From Dichetophora obliterata (taxonomy: Eukaryota > Arthropoda > Insecta > Diptera > Sciomyzidae), in assembly GCA_963920525.1 (NCBI GenBank), contig OY986436.1, forward strand, positions 84,414,970 to 84,478,969: a DNA stretch of 64,000 bases, given 5' to 3'. Each line of letters opens with the position of its first letter. The stretch's first letter is position 1. Below the pieces are notes generated by a model. The model saw nothing but the letters and a program-made list of their open reading frames with translations. It searched no databases and had not been told where the DNA came from. The translations under genes and the position numbers were made by a program. This document shows, one piece after another, positions 33,160-43,879 of this stretch.

Positions 33160-34750
33160 AAACGCTTCTTACTCTTACAAGCGTTTCCAAAGACGCAAAT
33201 TTTGTTGACAAAATAGCCATAAACTCTAGAACTTTCCCTGGTAAGAAGGTCGCGACAACTTTTTCAGCTAAGTTTTTTGTAATTAACAACTAATTTTTAA
33301 CACGGCTTTACCAAAAAAGCATTTTTTTCATATAGAACACAATATTTGCGAACGACGATTTCACGTTTACTTCATCAGCAATAGGGATGTATTATTTACT
33401 TTTACCCGTATAAATCAATTTCCAGATTTTATGTGTAATAAAGCTAAGTAAAAACCTTAAAAATTTAATAAAATGAGGCGTACTTTAATATATAATACAG
33501 AATTAATTGTATTTTGGCTTTGAACGAAGCAAATAAAAGTTTACTTTTAATATAATTTGTATACGACTACTTGTTTCGATTGTTCAGTAACCAATTTATT
33601 TGTGTAGCTATGTACGGTTGCTTTGAACTGACAAAATATATTTTAACAAAGGAAATTGTTGCTAGAAAAAATAAAATTAATTTTTATTTAATGAAATTTG
33701 CGATTGTTCGCTAATTTTATCGTGCTGGGATGCAACCTTAGAATTGCTGAATTGTTTTGATGGAGCATAAAACCAAACCTCCTGGCAAAGAAATTTACAG
33801 GAAGTGAGCGCTTTCCATATTCGAAATCGACGACAAGGAATTTTGACATTATACCTACGTTTTTTCATTATTTTGTTGTGATTTTTGTAGTAGCAGAAAG
33901 CTTGTTTTTAGTGCACCTACCTTATAATAATTCTACCTTGGGTAACAGTTTCACTCCTCCTTCTATACACAATAAAAGCTCATTTATTTGTGGGACAAAT
34001 TAAAGGGATAAAGGGAAGAAATGCGAAGCTTCCTTGGTAATTCTCTGTAGGAATCACCGACTTATCCTCTGCCGGGTAAATTTAGATACTTTCAAACAAA
34101 TGTCTCAATAAATCACCTCGTTGGTGAAGCGTTAAAACATCCACCTTTAAGCAATATTTGTCAATTTATTCAAGCCTGTCAGTGTCGCAAAGCACATATA
34201 AAAAACAGAAACAAAGTGAGTTAAAAAATTAGGCAATCTTTCAAACCCAAAATCCAAAATATTCACAAGCATGGTAGAATAAGAAGGTATATGCATTTTG
34301 GAGAGGCAGACTGCCGAAACTGTCAAAACGAAGTTGACAGCTGATAGAAAATCTGAAAGCGATGAGAAAGAGAAAATTGGCAGTATTCAGCGGAGTCAAC
34401 TGTTGTGGTAGCGATAGCTTTGTGGGGCGATGTTTTTATATGAGTGTGTAGTTATTTCTCTAAACTTTAAAAAAGTGGAAAATTATTTAACATAATTTTT
34501 ATAATTGTTTAATCATGTAAATAATTTAATTTCTAAGGTTTCTCAAGGAATTTTTACACAACAGTCAGTTACTGTTACCTCCGCTAATTGCGATCATTGA
34601 TTTCCTTTTGTTCTTAGTGGCAAAAAGCTGCCTTTGACAATTTTGAATACGAGTAAAAGAACGCAGTAAAGTAAAAAATTTAATTGCAATTACTGGCGCA
34701 GTTCTGTGTTAAAAATTATTTAACGCTGAGACGATTTAAACATATTAATA
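33160..34750. other. AT-rich region without genes
   Basis: No recognisable coding sequence or element ends. Confidence 0.4.
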
Positions 34751-36315
34751 CGTTTTATATATATCTTAAAACAAGTCAATTCAACAAATAAATTCATTTG
34801 CCCGTAAAAATTTTTCGCTGCCGCTTTACTTAGCCTTCATTGGCCCCACCCACAATTCGGCGGACGAATTATATTCAAATTATGTCCAAATTACACAGAT
34901 TCCAGCAATCGTAATATAAGATATAAAAACAAAATGAAGTTGTAAGTGATGAGCATCCATGAAAACCATTCGCACTTGGAAGAAAAGGATCGCGTCGAAC
35001 TGGATTTAAATACCAGAGGCAGGTAGCGTCAATCTACACCTTGTTCTTACATGCCTGCCATACAAATAGGAATAAAAATAAATTAAAAAAACAACTTCAC
35101 AGATGTGGCAAATAAGTATTGCTGGCCGAATGGCTGGTTGTTGCAGGCTTGGTTCAGATGCCAACCAAGTCAGGCAAGCAACAGAAACACCCTCCCGGGC
35201 AATGATTGATTGCTCATCATTTTTCATTCTTAATGAAAATGCGCCCTGCTGGCGCAGTTGGCACAAACACACATCGGCTTGAGCACACACACACACACAC
35301 ATACACACTCTTTCGTACACCTGAATCCGTAATGACTGCAACTGTGTGTTAGTTGTAGCCAAGGTGCAAGCAACACACTGATGCGGTGCGATATGATGTT
35401 GGCCAAAATGAGCTACGGCAACGGCAAGCAGCAGCGTTTCGTGCGCTTGATTGGCCAAAATAAAAATGGCTGCCAACTGGCAACAGCGAGCCGCCCGCCC
35501 GTCATGACCACGCTAGCTGTGCTGGCTGGCTAGATGGTTTGGCTGCCAGTCTTGCTGCTTGTCATCTGTCAGCTGCTCCGCGTAGACTTGAGTTCTTGCC
35601 TTCACGGGGTGTCAGCTATGTCAGCGTCCTGCTTCCATGTTGTTGTTACTGTTGATGTTGCTGGTGTTGCTGCTGCTCGTCGGGCTTTCATTATCGGGCC
35701 AGTGATATTTCATTAGCAACCAGCAAAGTTGATGTTGCTAATAATGATGTTGGTGGTGAAGTTGCTTGTACTGCAGTGGGTGGAGGCGTGTTTTGCGCCA
35801 TTTCGCCATGCAGCAAAAAAAATAATTTATTTTGATGGTTTTTCGTTGTTGTTTGTTTTTAAGCATCTCCCAGGGAAGCACATTCGTTTCGTTCATTTTC
35901 TTCTGCTACAGTCCCAAAAACATCATCATTAATCATTTTTATTTGCCAGTGCCACTTTTTTTGATCTCTTTCTTTCTTGCTCTATCTCTCTTTGCACACT
36001 TGCTTAGCCTCGTACACTTACATAAGGGTGGCAACACCCGTTCACACTTGAAGCACTCTTTATCCAACATGGCAATCGTGGCACTTCCTACGTCGCGTTC
36101 TGAGTAAATCTTGAATTTTGCCTGTCGTGTCACTTGAATTACTTGAAGCACTCAAAGACAACAAGGATAATAACAACAACAATACTAAGTTGTTGCCATC
36201 ATAATGAACTCGTAGCAGCAAAACAAGATATACAAAATAGCATTTTTATAAATTATTAGATTTTGCACTTGCAGAGCACAAAATAAGCATTAATAAAAAT
36301 TATTTATATTTTGTT
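34751..36315. other. More balanced unique-looking region with CA and TGTTG repeats
   Basis: Contains an (AC)n tract at 35284-35301 and TGTTG-rich simple sequence at 35637-35780. A 156-codon open frame at 35006-35476 (-) includes the AC tract (translated VCMCVCVC) and has no recognisable domain. A 91-codon frame at 35832-36107 is F/L-rich. Neither is supported as a gene. Confidence 0.35.
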
Positions 36316-37155
36316 TTACACGGGGGTTACACGAGACAGTACTGTTAAGACAGTGAAAAATGCGTATTAGTTGTCAAACTTTGTGTCTGTGAATAAGAGT
36401 CCAGACAGTTGGTAAGACAGTTGACAAGACAGTAGACAAAATAGTAAAAATTGATATTTTATGAAGAAATATTTTGTTAGAACTACTAGCAGGCAAAAAG
36501 GATTTCAAACTTCCAATTAAGTTTATTAAATTTTCTCGTCTTCTGTTATTTGATATGCTATATATCATTCTACTGTCCTAGCTATTGTCTCGCCAACTGT
36601 CTACAAAAAAGTTAAGATAGTAGAACAGACAGCAGCAGACATTAAAGGTCCAAAAGAAGTAACGTATGTGATCTAATGTCAGTTGAGCAGTGCGTTCTTT
36701 CACTTATTGTTTGAAACAATGCTTTCTTATACAAGTGATTATAATAAACGTAACGCAACGTGACGGGACGTACAGATCCGTGGATTTTGGATTTATGAAA
36801 GCAACTGAACATTGAAGTTAGATTCGATTAATGTGCTATTTGTATTGTGAAAACTACGTTTTTTGTTGAATTTTCGTTATTAATATGAAATAATTGCCTG
36901 GCTACTGCCTATTATAATTGTCATAACGTTTTATTACATTGCGTGTCGTCATGACGACAGTTGACAACATTACGTTACGTCAAAAGTTACGTCAAAAGTG
37001 AGTGTGTGTGGGTAAATATTTGTATATGCGTTGCAACTGTCTTAACAGTATTAGTTTTATTTCCGTACTCGTTTGAAGTAGCTTGAAGTTGCTTGAAAGG
37101 TTTATTTTAAAGCTCGAAAGAGAGGAATAACATGCAAAATGACACTCTCTAATCT

Positions 37156-37586
37156 TACTTACTTACTTAATTGGCGCTACAACCGTATGTCAGTCTTGGC
37201 CTCATCTAAGAATTTGCGCCAGCCATTTCTGTCTTTCGCTTGCTGGCGCCAGTTGGAAACTCCAAGCTTCGTCAGGTTGTCCTCTACTTGGTCTTTCAAC
37301 GAAGATGCGGTCGTCCTCTTCAGCGTTGACCGCCGCTGGGTACCGAATCGAATGTTTTCTTCACTGGAGCATCGTCTTTCATGTGCTGAACATGACCAAG
37401 CCAGCGAAGCCGCTCGATTTTAATGCGCTTCACTATGTCGATGTCAGCGTACAGCTCATACAGTTCATCATTCCACCGTATTCGGTACTCTCCATTGACG
37501 CAGATTGGTCCGTAGATCTTACGAAGAATCTTTCTCTCGAATGCTCCTAAAGTCTTTTCATCTAAACTGCTCAGCGTCCAGGTTTG
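37156..37586 (-). mobile_element. 5'-truncated RTE-like LINE tail
   Basis: Flanked by exact 13-bp duplications CACTCTCTAATCT (37143-37155 and 37587-37599). The 3' end at the low coordinate finishes in (TAAG)n on the minus strand. Only the last ~430 bp were inserted. Confidence 0.85.
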
Positions 37587-37589
37587 CAC
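37170..37589 (-). pseudogene. C-terminal fragment of an RTE-like LINE reverse transcriptase protein
   Basis: The frame from 37589 reads LSSLDEKTLGAFERKILRKI, then YRIRWNDELYELYADIDIVK and IKIERLRWLGHVQHMKDDAP. ILRKIYGP-RIR-N-ELY-L followed by RLRWLGHV-RM is the typical tail of insect LINE proteins annotated as endonuclease-reverse transcriptase (RTE/CFDP2-like). After a stop at GGQR and a one-base deletion the frame resumes as DQVEDNLTKLGVSNWRQQ and ends KFLDEAKTDIRL with TAG just before the TAAG tail. No catalytic core is present, so it is a dead-on-arrival copy. The clade is inferred from this tail only. Confidence 0.72.
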
Positions 37590-37660
37590 TCTCTAATCTA
37601 TTACAATTAATTGAAGCTAGTACGGGAACAGATCTGCTGTCTCGTGTAACCCCTGTGTTA

Positions 37661-38599
37661 AGATCCGGTAATAGTTTTTAGAATGATGTTTTTTTTTGTT
37701 TCCGTCTCGGAAAAAATCTAAAGTACGTTCTAAACGTCGTTTTTTCGGTCACTTTTTAATAAATACATATCTGGGTAAATTTTCGTATGTGATATTGTCA
37801 AAATTTTTTCTTCAGCCAGTATCGATAAAGCATGTTTGATTGATTTTGTAGTTTATTTGTAAGCTAAAGTATGTATTAGTACACGATAAGTCACACTTGA
37901 CGAATTTGTCGAAATTTCGACTAATTTGAAACTATTTTGAGCTGTCGTAAAGAATTTGTTACATCATATTTCGGAACAGTTCCGAATTCGATACGAATTT
38001 ATATCAAGTTTCGATATGTACTGGGGCTGAATAATAAATGGGAAACATTGTATATTCTTTCTCATTCTCTCGCAAGCTGAATTCTATAGATGTTTGTCTC
38101 ATTTTAACTCTGAAATCGTTACGACACTTCGTCTCGAAATCTTGTCAACCAGTTCATATGATTTTCCTCTTTTCTCGCAACGAAATCGTACAGTTTCTGA
38201 AATATTCGTAATAAATCCGCTACGATTACGAAACTTTTGGTTTGTTGGGCAAATAGTAATAGAAGCTTACTATTTAATGACGAATGATGTTGCTTATATT
38301 TCTGTCCTAAGCCAGGTGTGATCTCTTCCGTAAAACAACAGAAGGCAATAACTATAGTTACTGCCTTTTTATTTTGTTTCGTAACTAATAGTTACCAACT
38401 ATACTAAATTTTTTTATGATCTATATATCTGTGTTTTAAGTGCAGCTCTCCATTATTTTGTCATGAAGATGCAAGAAAAGGCGTAACTTTAAAAATGTTC
38501 ATAAATTACCAAAACGAAAGGCAGCAACTCGAGTAAAAATCTTAATATATTTATATACAACAATGGATTAATGCATGACTCCAAAACTGCTGAACCGAT
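37661..38599. other. Region without supported genes
   Basis: No recognisable gene, terminal repeats or tandem arrays. Confidence 0.4.
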
Positions 38600-38894
38600 C
38601 TTTATGAAACTGAAGCAACATCTTAAGAGTGTTCCTGTGAAGTTTGGTGTTTATTGGACAAGGGGGCGTGATACTTCCCATACAAGCCAAATTTGCGCTA
38701 TCGTCCACAAATCAAAAAAATATCAGACGGTTTTGATCGTTAAAACTGAAATTTAGTAAGTTTGCTCAGATGGGTTACTGACAAAATAGTACAGAAATGG
38801 GCGTGGTCGCACTATATATTTTTAAAAACCCACTTTTTAAAAATCATACTAATTCCGGAGTTGTACACGTTTTTACAATGAAACTTGGTATTTA
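38600..38894. repeat. Satellite-related unit, left part
   Basis: ACAAGGGGGCGTGATACTTCCC followed within 20 bp by CCAAATTTGCGCTATCG matches the 11-12 kb satellite monomer. ACGGTTTTGATCG and GGGCGTGGTCGCACTATAT match the block at 39.9-40.0 kb. It is interrupted at 38893 by a Tc1-like element. Confidence 0.6.
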
Positions 38895-39839
38895 CAGTTG
38901 TGTTCAAAATAATAGTATCGCGAATGCACAAGGAACTTCCACGGAATTTTTCCAATACGCACAATTTGTAGCTAATTTGCAGAAAGTTGCAACACATGTG
39001 CACAATTAAAAAATACAAAGAAAGTTGTTATTGTTGTTGTAAGAATACGAACTATCAGTCGCAGAAGAACTTCAGTGCTGTTCAAAAAAATAGTAGCGAG
39101 CAAGTTAAATTTAATCAAGTAATACAATCAAACTATGATAAAAACCCTTTTATTTAAAGAGTATGTTGGTTTATTAATTTTTATTGTAAGTTATTTTTAT
39201 GTTACTAAGAAAATAAAAAGCTTTTTCTATACTTTTAGTGGGTTGCGCTAAGCACTGTACCAATGAAAAAAGAGAAATTATTTTAAAACTCAGAAAAAAT
39301 GGAAAATCGTACAGAGAAATCCAAAAAAAAAAAAAATAAGATGTACAGCTCCAATGATTGCTTATGCAATAAAATTCAGTTCAAAGCCTGAAACTCAAGT
39401 CTGACCCATACTCAGATTGGGAAACTGTATTATTTGTTGGTTTTAGTTCCGACCAAGGAACGCTTGGTTCCAAATACCCCAAAAGAGATGCAAGGACTTA
39501 GTTGACTCCATGCAGCGCTGATGTCAAGCTGTTTTAAAAAATAAGGGATCCACAACCAAAAACTAAGTCCAATTTATATTTTCATACCTATCTTTTAACT
39601 TTCCATCCGATACCTAATTAGTATTGGAAGTTTTAAGTTGTTGCTTCTATTTTTTTGAACAACCAATTTTTTGTTAAATGAACATTTTTATTTTTTTTTA
39701 TTTATTCTACATTATTATTTTTAAGACTGTGCCTTGTGAAATATAATAAGAGCATTTTATTTACGTTAAAAACAAAATAAAATTAATAAACTTACTTGGT
39801 AAAACACAAAACTCGCTACTATTATTTTGAACTCAGCTG
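38895..39839 (+). mobile_element. Tc1-like element inserted in satellite-related DNA
   Basis: Ends CAGTTGTGTTCAAAATAATA and, inverted, CAGCTGAGTTCAAAATAATA, flanked by TA at 38893-38894 and 39840-39841. The 945-bp element has lost most of its coding region. An internal sequence near 39080 (TGTTCAAAAAAATAGTAGCG) repeats the terminal motif. Confidence 0.85.
39237..39410 (+). pseudogene. Tc1/Tc3-like transposase N-terminal remnant
   Basis: The frame starting about 39237 reads GCAKHCTNEKREIILKLRKN then GKSYREIQKK, the first helix-turn-helix of Tc1/Tc3-type transposases, which binds the terminal repeats. A run of A (39329-39342) shifts the frame; afterwards CTAPMIAYAIKFSSKPETQ continues the same domain. 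The DDE catalytic core is absent, so the remaining ~400 bp to the right end represents an internal deletion derivative. Could only be moved by an enzyme from elsewhere. Confidence 0.65.
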
Positions 39840-39841
39840 TA

Positions 39842-40100
39842 TGTGCTCCAGTGGCGATTACTATATACATATATAAATTTTACCACACGCAGTTTTACCG
39901 CCCACAAATCAATAGAACTCCTATACATCACACGGTTTTGATCGCATAATACTAAAATTGGGTAATTTAGTTCAAATGTTTACTCGCGAAAACTTTGCAA
40001 AAAATTGGCGTGGTCGCTCTATATCGACGCCTATTTTTCAGAAATCATTTTATTCCTAAGATGTTTACGTTTTGATAACTTATTAAAAACATATTATTTT
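39842..40100. repeat. Satellite-related unit, right part
   Basis: Contains ACCGCCCACAAATCAATAG, CACGGTTTTGATCGC, ATACTAAAATTGGGTAATTT and TTGGCGTGGTCGCTCTATAT. These match 10610-10780 and 38690-38830 in order, so the Tc1-like element split a repeat of this kind. Confidence 0.6.
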
Positions 40101-41072
40101 ATGATATTGTCTAAGAGAACCATTTTAATTTTATTGATTTAGACAATTTATACATAAATTTATTTACCACGATGATCAAATTGCCGGCACTGTTTCACAA
40201 ACGTAGTTTTTATTTTTCGTAAACTTTTTTGTTTTAGTAAAAATGGAAGTCATTTTCTTAAGATAATGAACAAGTGGATGAGGTAAGAAAAGAAAGATAT
40301 ATTAAATTTGTTTTTAATAACTAAATTACAAAATTACTTAACTATCTCATTACTAAATTACGCAATTGAACTGCAAAGGGAAAATGTGTAACATCCGACA
40401 CGCAACGTCCGAACAAATTAAATTGTTAACTGTGACTTTAAAAATACGATATTTGAGATGATGTTAGCCTGTGTATTTATACCGGAACCTTCAGATTAAG
40501 CAACTTGCACGAAACAAGTTCTCGACACGTTCTCGACACGTTCTCGACACGTTCTCAACCTGTTCAACGCAACGCGGCTTTGCGCAATTTTCATCGGCGA
40601 CAAGTATTTGTAGTGCAGTAGGCTTTATATTAATCAAGGTGAATAAGCTAATTAGTTCCTAATAGAATCTAAAAGAATAAGATATAATTTGCAAGATGAA
40701 TGCGCAAGTGTTAAATATTAAATTAGTGCAAAAAGTCGAAAAACATGAGTTATTATATAATAACAATTATAAAATGTTGCATGACTTTTGAAGCAAGTCT
40801 GAAAGCATTCGGTTTATAGTTGCATTGCTTTTCAACTTTTTCGCTGTTGCGTTGAAGTTGTGTTGGAATTGCGTTGACCAAGTGTGGAAAAGGCCTTAGA
40901 CTTTCGAGGTGCGATCGACGATGTCGCAGAATTATTCTAAGTCCGAGTGTTAGGCCTTTTACACATGGAGCAATTGAAAAGTAATGCAACTGCAACGCAA
41001 TAGCTTAAAATGTTGCTAGCCACTTCAATTTTAAACTTAATTGCAACCTATGCTTTCAGGTGAGCAGGTCAC
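40101..41072. other. AT-rich region; short 11-bp tandem at 40517-40560
   Basis: No gene. Four imperfect head-to-tail copies of GTTCTCGACAC occur at about 40517-40560. Confidence 0.45.
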
Positions 41073-41429
41073 GTCGCAACCAGTGTTACCAGAGCAAATT
41101 ATTTTTTTTTGTAACCAGGATGCAAAATAAAAATAGCCAACATGTAAAAAAATAGCTAACCCCCCTATTATGGATTTCCATACGATAAACGATAGGTGCT
41201 TGCAAGCATATCGTAAAAATGAAGTCGTCGTATTATCGTTTTCATACGCCCGATAAATAAACTATTGTGAATTACAGTGATTTTTGTTTACATTTTACTG
41301 TAATATCAAGAAAAAACAATTGAAATTCTCAAACTTAAATCACTTCAATATTTTGAAAGTTAAAATATAAAATATATAAACTCGTTTCTGACGACAGTCA
41401 CGGCACGAGGGATGCTTCCAATCTCGCAA

Positions 41430-41985
41430 TAAAGAAGCTGTCAAGGAACTTCATATTCATCCCAAGGCTTCAAATGCAAACAAGAACGAAGTTGGAGCTC
41501 CTATGCCAGGAACAGTCATTGATATTCGTGTCAGGGAAGGTGACAAAGTCGAAAAGGGACAGCTGCTTGTGGTTTTATCTGCCATGAAGATGTAAATGGT
41601 AGTGCAGGCGTCAAAAGCAGGCACCGTCAAGAAACTCGAAATAACCAACGGCATTAACCTTCACCTGGCATTCTCTTCCTAAGTAACATACCTAGACTCG
41701 TGGGGTACATACGAACCCCAGTGATTAAAATCTTTGTTAAAATTGAAATATTGATTATTTTGTCTCAAAAAAATTTAGAGATCATCTTTAGATACCACTT
41801 CAAACTGTAGAATATTCCAAGTTGAAAAAAAATAAAGATCAACGTTCATAAAAAATCTGGAAAACTAGAAAAAAATTCCAAACAAATCAAAACGAGAAAG
41901 AACTTGGGGTATGTATGTACGTACCCCACGAGGTCAGGTGAAGGTTAAATTAGAAGGTGACGATTTTCTCATGACGGAGAAATAA
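41430..41985 (+). pseudogene. Pyruvate carboxylase biotinyl-domain fragment, interrupted by a MITE
   Basis: Pyruvate carboxylase adds CO2 to pyruvate in mitochondria; its last ~80 residues form the biotin carrier domain. Here the frame reads [54 protein letters not shown], stop, MVVQASKAGTVKKLEITNGI. The biotin-attachment motif AMKM is present, but the next codon is TAA (41592-41594) where the family has glutamate. At NGI the frame is split by a 287-bp TTAA MITE (41658-41944); afterwards KLEGDDFLMTEK ends with a natural-looking TAA at 41983-41985. No poly(A) tract follows and upstream exons are absent. It is either a captured gene fragment or an old retrocopy end. Not functional. Confidence 0.85.
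41658..41944. mobile_element. TTAA-flanked MITE in the pyruvate carboxylase fragment
   Basis: A 287-bp element with ends CCTTCACCTGGC and, inverted, CCTTCACCTGACC, flanked by TTAA at 41654-41657 and 41945-41948. Inner inverted repeats CTCGTGGGGTACATACG (41698) and CGTACCCCACGAG (~41920). Removing it and one TTAA restores GIKLEGDD in frame. piggyBac-type by target site. Confidence 0.9.
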
Positions 41986-42508
41986 GTTTGTTAAGGTTAT
42001 CTAATTTCAACATTTCTATTTAACTATGTCGTTATCATTAAATCGGTAAAGGTATAATCTGCGTTTTCTTCCATTAAAGTGGCAAGACGTTGAGTCCCAC
42101 TATCGGACAAAAATATTCAGCCGCTTGCAAGCGTATGAAATCGAATAGATGATTTGATACGTATCGTTTTGTAATACCATTTTTTCAGATAAACGATAAA
42201 CGCTAACTGTTGGATTAAATACGACAAACGTAAGTTCGTAATGCCGCATAACAGAATGCAATCGTTTATCATGTATCGTATGAATTCGCAATAGAGGGTA
42301 AAATATTTATTTATCGTTTAACAAATTTGGCTCGCGCAATCAAAAACAGGTTTCTCCAAACCGAATGCGGTTGTTATGAAAATTTATTAGTGATGCTTGG
42401 TACATATGCGTGATTAGACGTGATTTTTTTATTTCTGCAACGTGTTGATACAATATTTGCTTATTACTTTTGATGCGAAACTCGGATAATATAATATTCA
42501 AATTTTCG

Positions 42509-42643
42509 TGTCTTTCTTTTTCATTAATATATAGTTTATCTACGATATAATATTATTTAATACTTAAGTTTTATACGTCTTTCTTTTTCTTTTATATATA
42601 GTTTATCTACGATATAATATCACATAATACTTATGTATAATTA
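42509..42643. repeat. Two ~67-bp direct repeats
   Basis: GTCTTTCTTTTTC followed by ATATATAGTTTATCTACGAT and ATAATAT occurs twice, with starts near 42510 and 42577. Confidence 0.7.
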
Positions 42644-43073
42644 ACTACTCTTACATTAAGTATAATTTATAAGAACTAAAAGTAAGGTAATTTCCAATAA
42701 AATATGCACTTAAATATAAAAATATTAATCAAACAAACAAACGACGAAGCCTCTGAAGACTGACGAAGGCTCCCTTAATAGGGGAGGTTTCGACATTTTA
42801 TTGAAATTATGTATTTTTCTCACAGTTTCGAAAATAGCAAAAATATTGAGTTTTTGGACATTTTTAAATGCAGCCGCTCATATTTGCTTTGAAAACAGCC
42901 TGTCTCATTGCATTTAGAAGAAAAAATTATTTTTTTGTAAAACAAAAACATAGCCGAATAAAAAAAAATAGCCAAATGAAAAATAAAATCGCCAAATAGC
43001 CAAAAACTGACCGTGAGAAAAAAGATAACCACTTTTGGCTATAAAAAGCCAAAACGGCAACACTGGTCGCAAC

Positions 43074-43870
43074 GCAACATTGAAAAATTCATAACAACAC
43101 AAATACTTTCTAGTTGAAGCTATGTTAAATAGAAACAGAAAATTAAAGTAGTTAAAGCGATTCGAGAGATGTAGATGTTATACTCGAAGAATTCAACGTC
43201 AAAATAGAATTTGGGTACATCCATACATACGGAAGAATATTAACTGCAGATTATTCGTCGCAGCAAAAGAACGGCAGCTAACTAATGTCAAAAAAAAACA
43301 CAATATTCAACAAAAATCGCCGATTAAAATTGCAGCAAGCTGTGTTGCATTGAACATTTTAAAGAACGTCCGAATGCACGAAAAAATAACAAATTTAAGG
43401 TAAACTGCGGTAAGCGGTAAGATGCAGGATTTTATAATTATTATACTCATGAAGAGCTATTTAACCAGATACATCGTAATTGAAAAACTGTTAATAAAAT
43501 GTACGAAATTAATGAAAAAATGCATCCGAATGTTACGACCGAACGCTAGTATTTACCCATATATTATTAGGATTTACTAATATTTCTCCTTAGACTAATA
43601 GTCCAGTTTTACCTCCTATTGAACCCAGAAATCAATTTAATTTAAGAGCAGTGTCAAGAAGGAAAAATATTTATTTATTTCACGTCTTCAGCCTGACACA
43701 ACTGTTGAAAACGTATTGACGTTTATCAAAATTAACAACTTGTTGAGTCAAAACTAATTTTTTTCATGTAAAAAAATAGGGAATAAACCTTCTTCCCACG
43801 CTTCCTTCATTCTTGCAGTTACAACTGAAGACTATGGAAATCCTTTACTATCAAAATGTAAGGTGATTAC
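43074..43870. other. AT-rich region upstream of a LINE
   Basis: No supported gene. Contains the left member (43406-43424) of a 19-bp inverted repeat pair that encloses the following LINE. Confidence 0.4.
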
Positions 43871-43879
43871 GCTCTAAGA

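Larger units (their letters stand above)
36319..37657. mobile_element. TTA-flanked inverted-repeat element with a nested LINE fragment
   Basis: Terminal repeats share GGGGTTACACGAGACAG (CACGG and CACAG versions) at 36319-36339 and, inverted, 37637-37657. Both ends are flanked by TTA (36316-36318, 37658-37660), the TWA type used by PIF/Harbinger. The subterminal part of the left end repeats AGACAGT many times (36337-36435), as transposase-binding motifs often do. No coding region of its own; the LINE piece and its duplication account for 444 bp. Confidence 0.75.
41160..42298. mobile_element. Inverted-repeat element carrying a pyruvate carboxylase fragment
   Basis: The left end CCCCCCTATTATGGATTTCC plus ATACGATAAACGAT and the inverted right end CCCTCTATTGCGAATTC plus ATACGATACATGATAAACG share order and motif. 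CTTGCAAGC occurs just inside both ends (41200, 42124). Flanking TAA at 41157-41159 and 42299-42301 fits a 3-bp duplication. The terminal match is imperfect, so the boundaries are probable and not certain. Confidence 0.55.
41073..43073. mobile_element. hAT-like element (hAT-3) with 8-bp target duplication
   Basis: Ends CAGTGTTACCAGAGC and, inverted, CAGTGTTGCCGTTTTGGC bound 41081-43065 and are flanked by GTCGCAAC at 41073-41080 and 43066-43073. The terminal motif matches hAT-1 at 3.1 kb. Subterminal regions are rich in ATAGCCA-type motifs (41136-41158, 42950-43055), like transposase-binding repeats. No transposase remains. It contains a smaller inverted-repeat element, a pyruvate carboxylase fragment and a MITE. 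P elements also make 8-bp duplications, so hAT is likely but not proven. Confidence 0.75.

Noticed and set aside
35006..35476. 156-codon open frame on the minus strand
   Set aside because: Contains a translated (AC)n microsatellite (VCMCVCVC) and no recognisable domain or coding bias.
39322..39345. Poly(A) run suggesting a retrocopy end
   Set aside because: It lies inside the Tc1-like transposase N-terminal region and simply shifts its frame; no retrocopy sequence precedes it.
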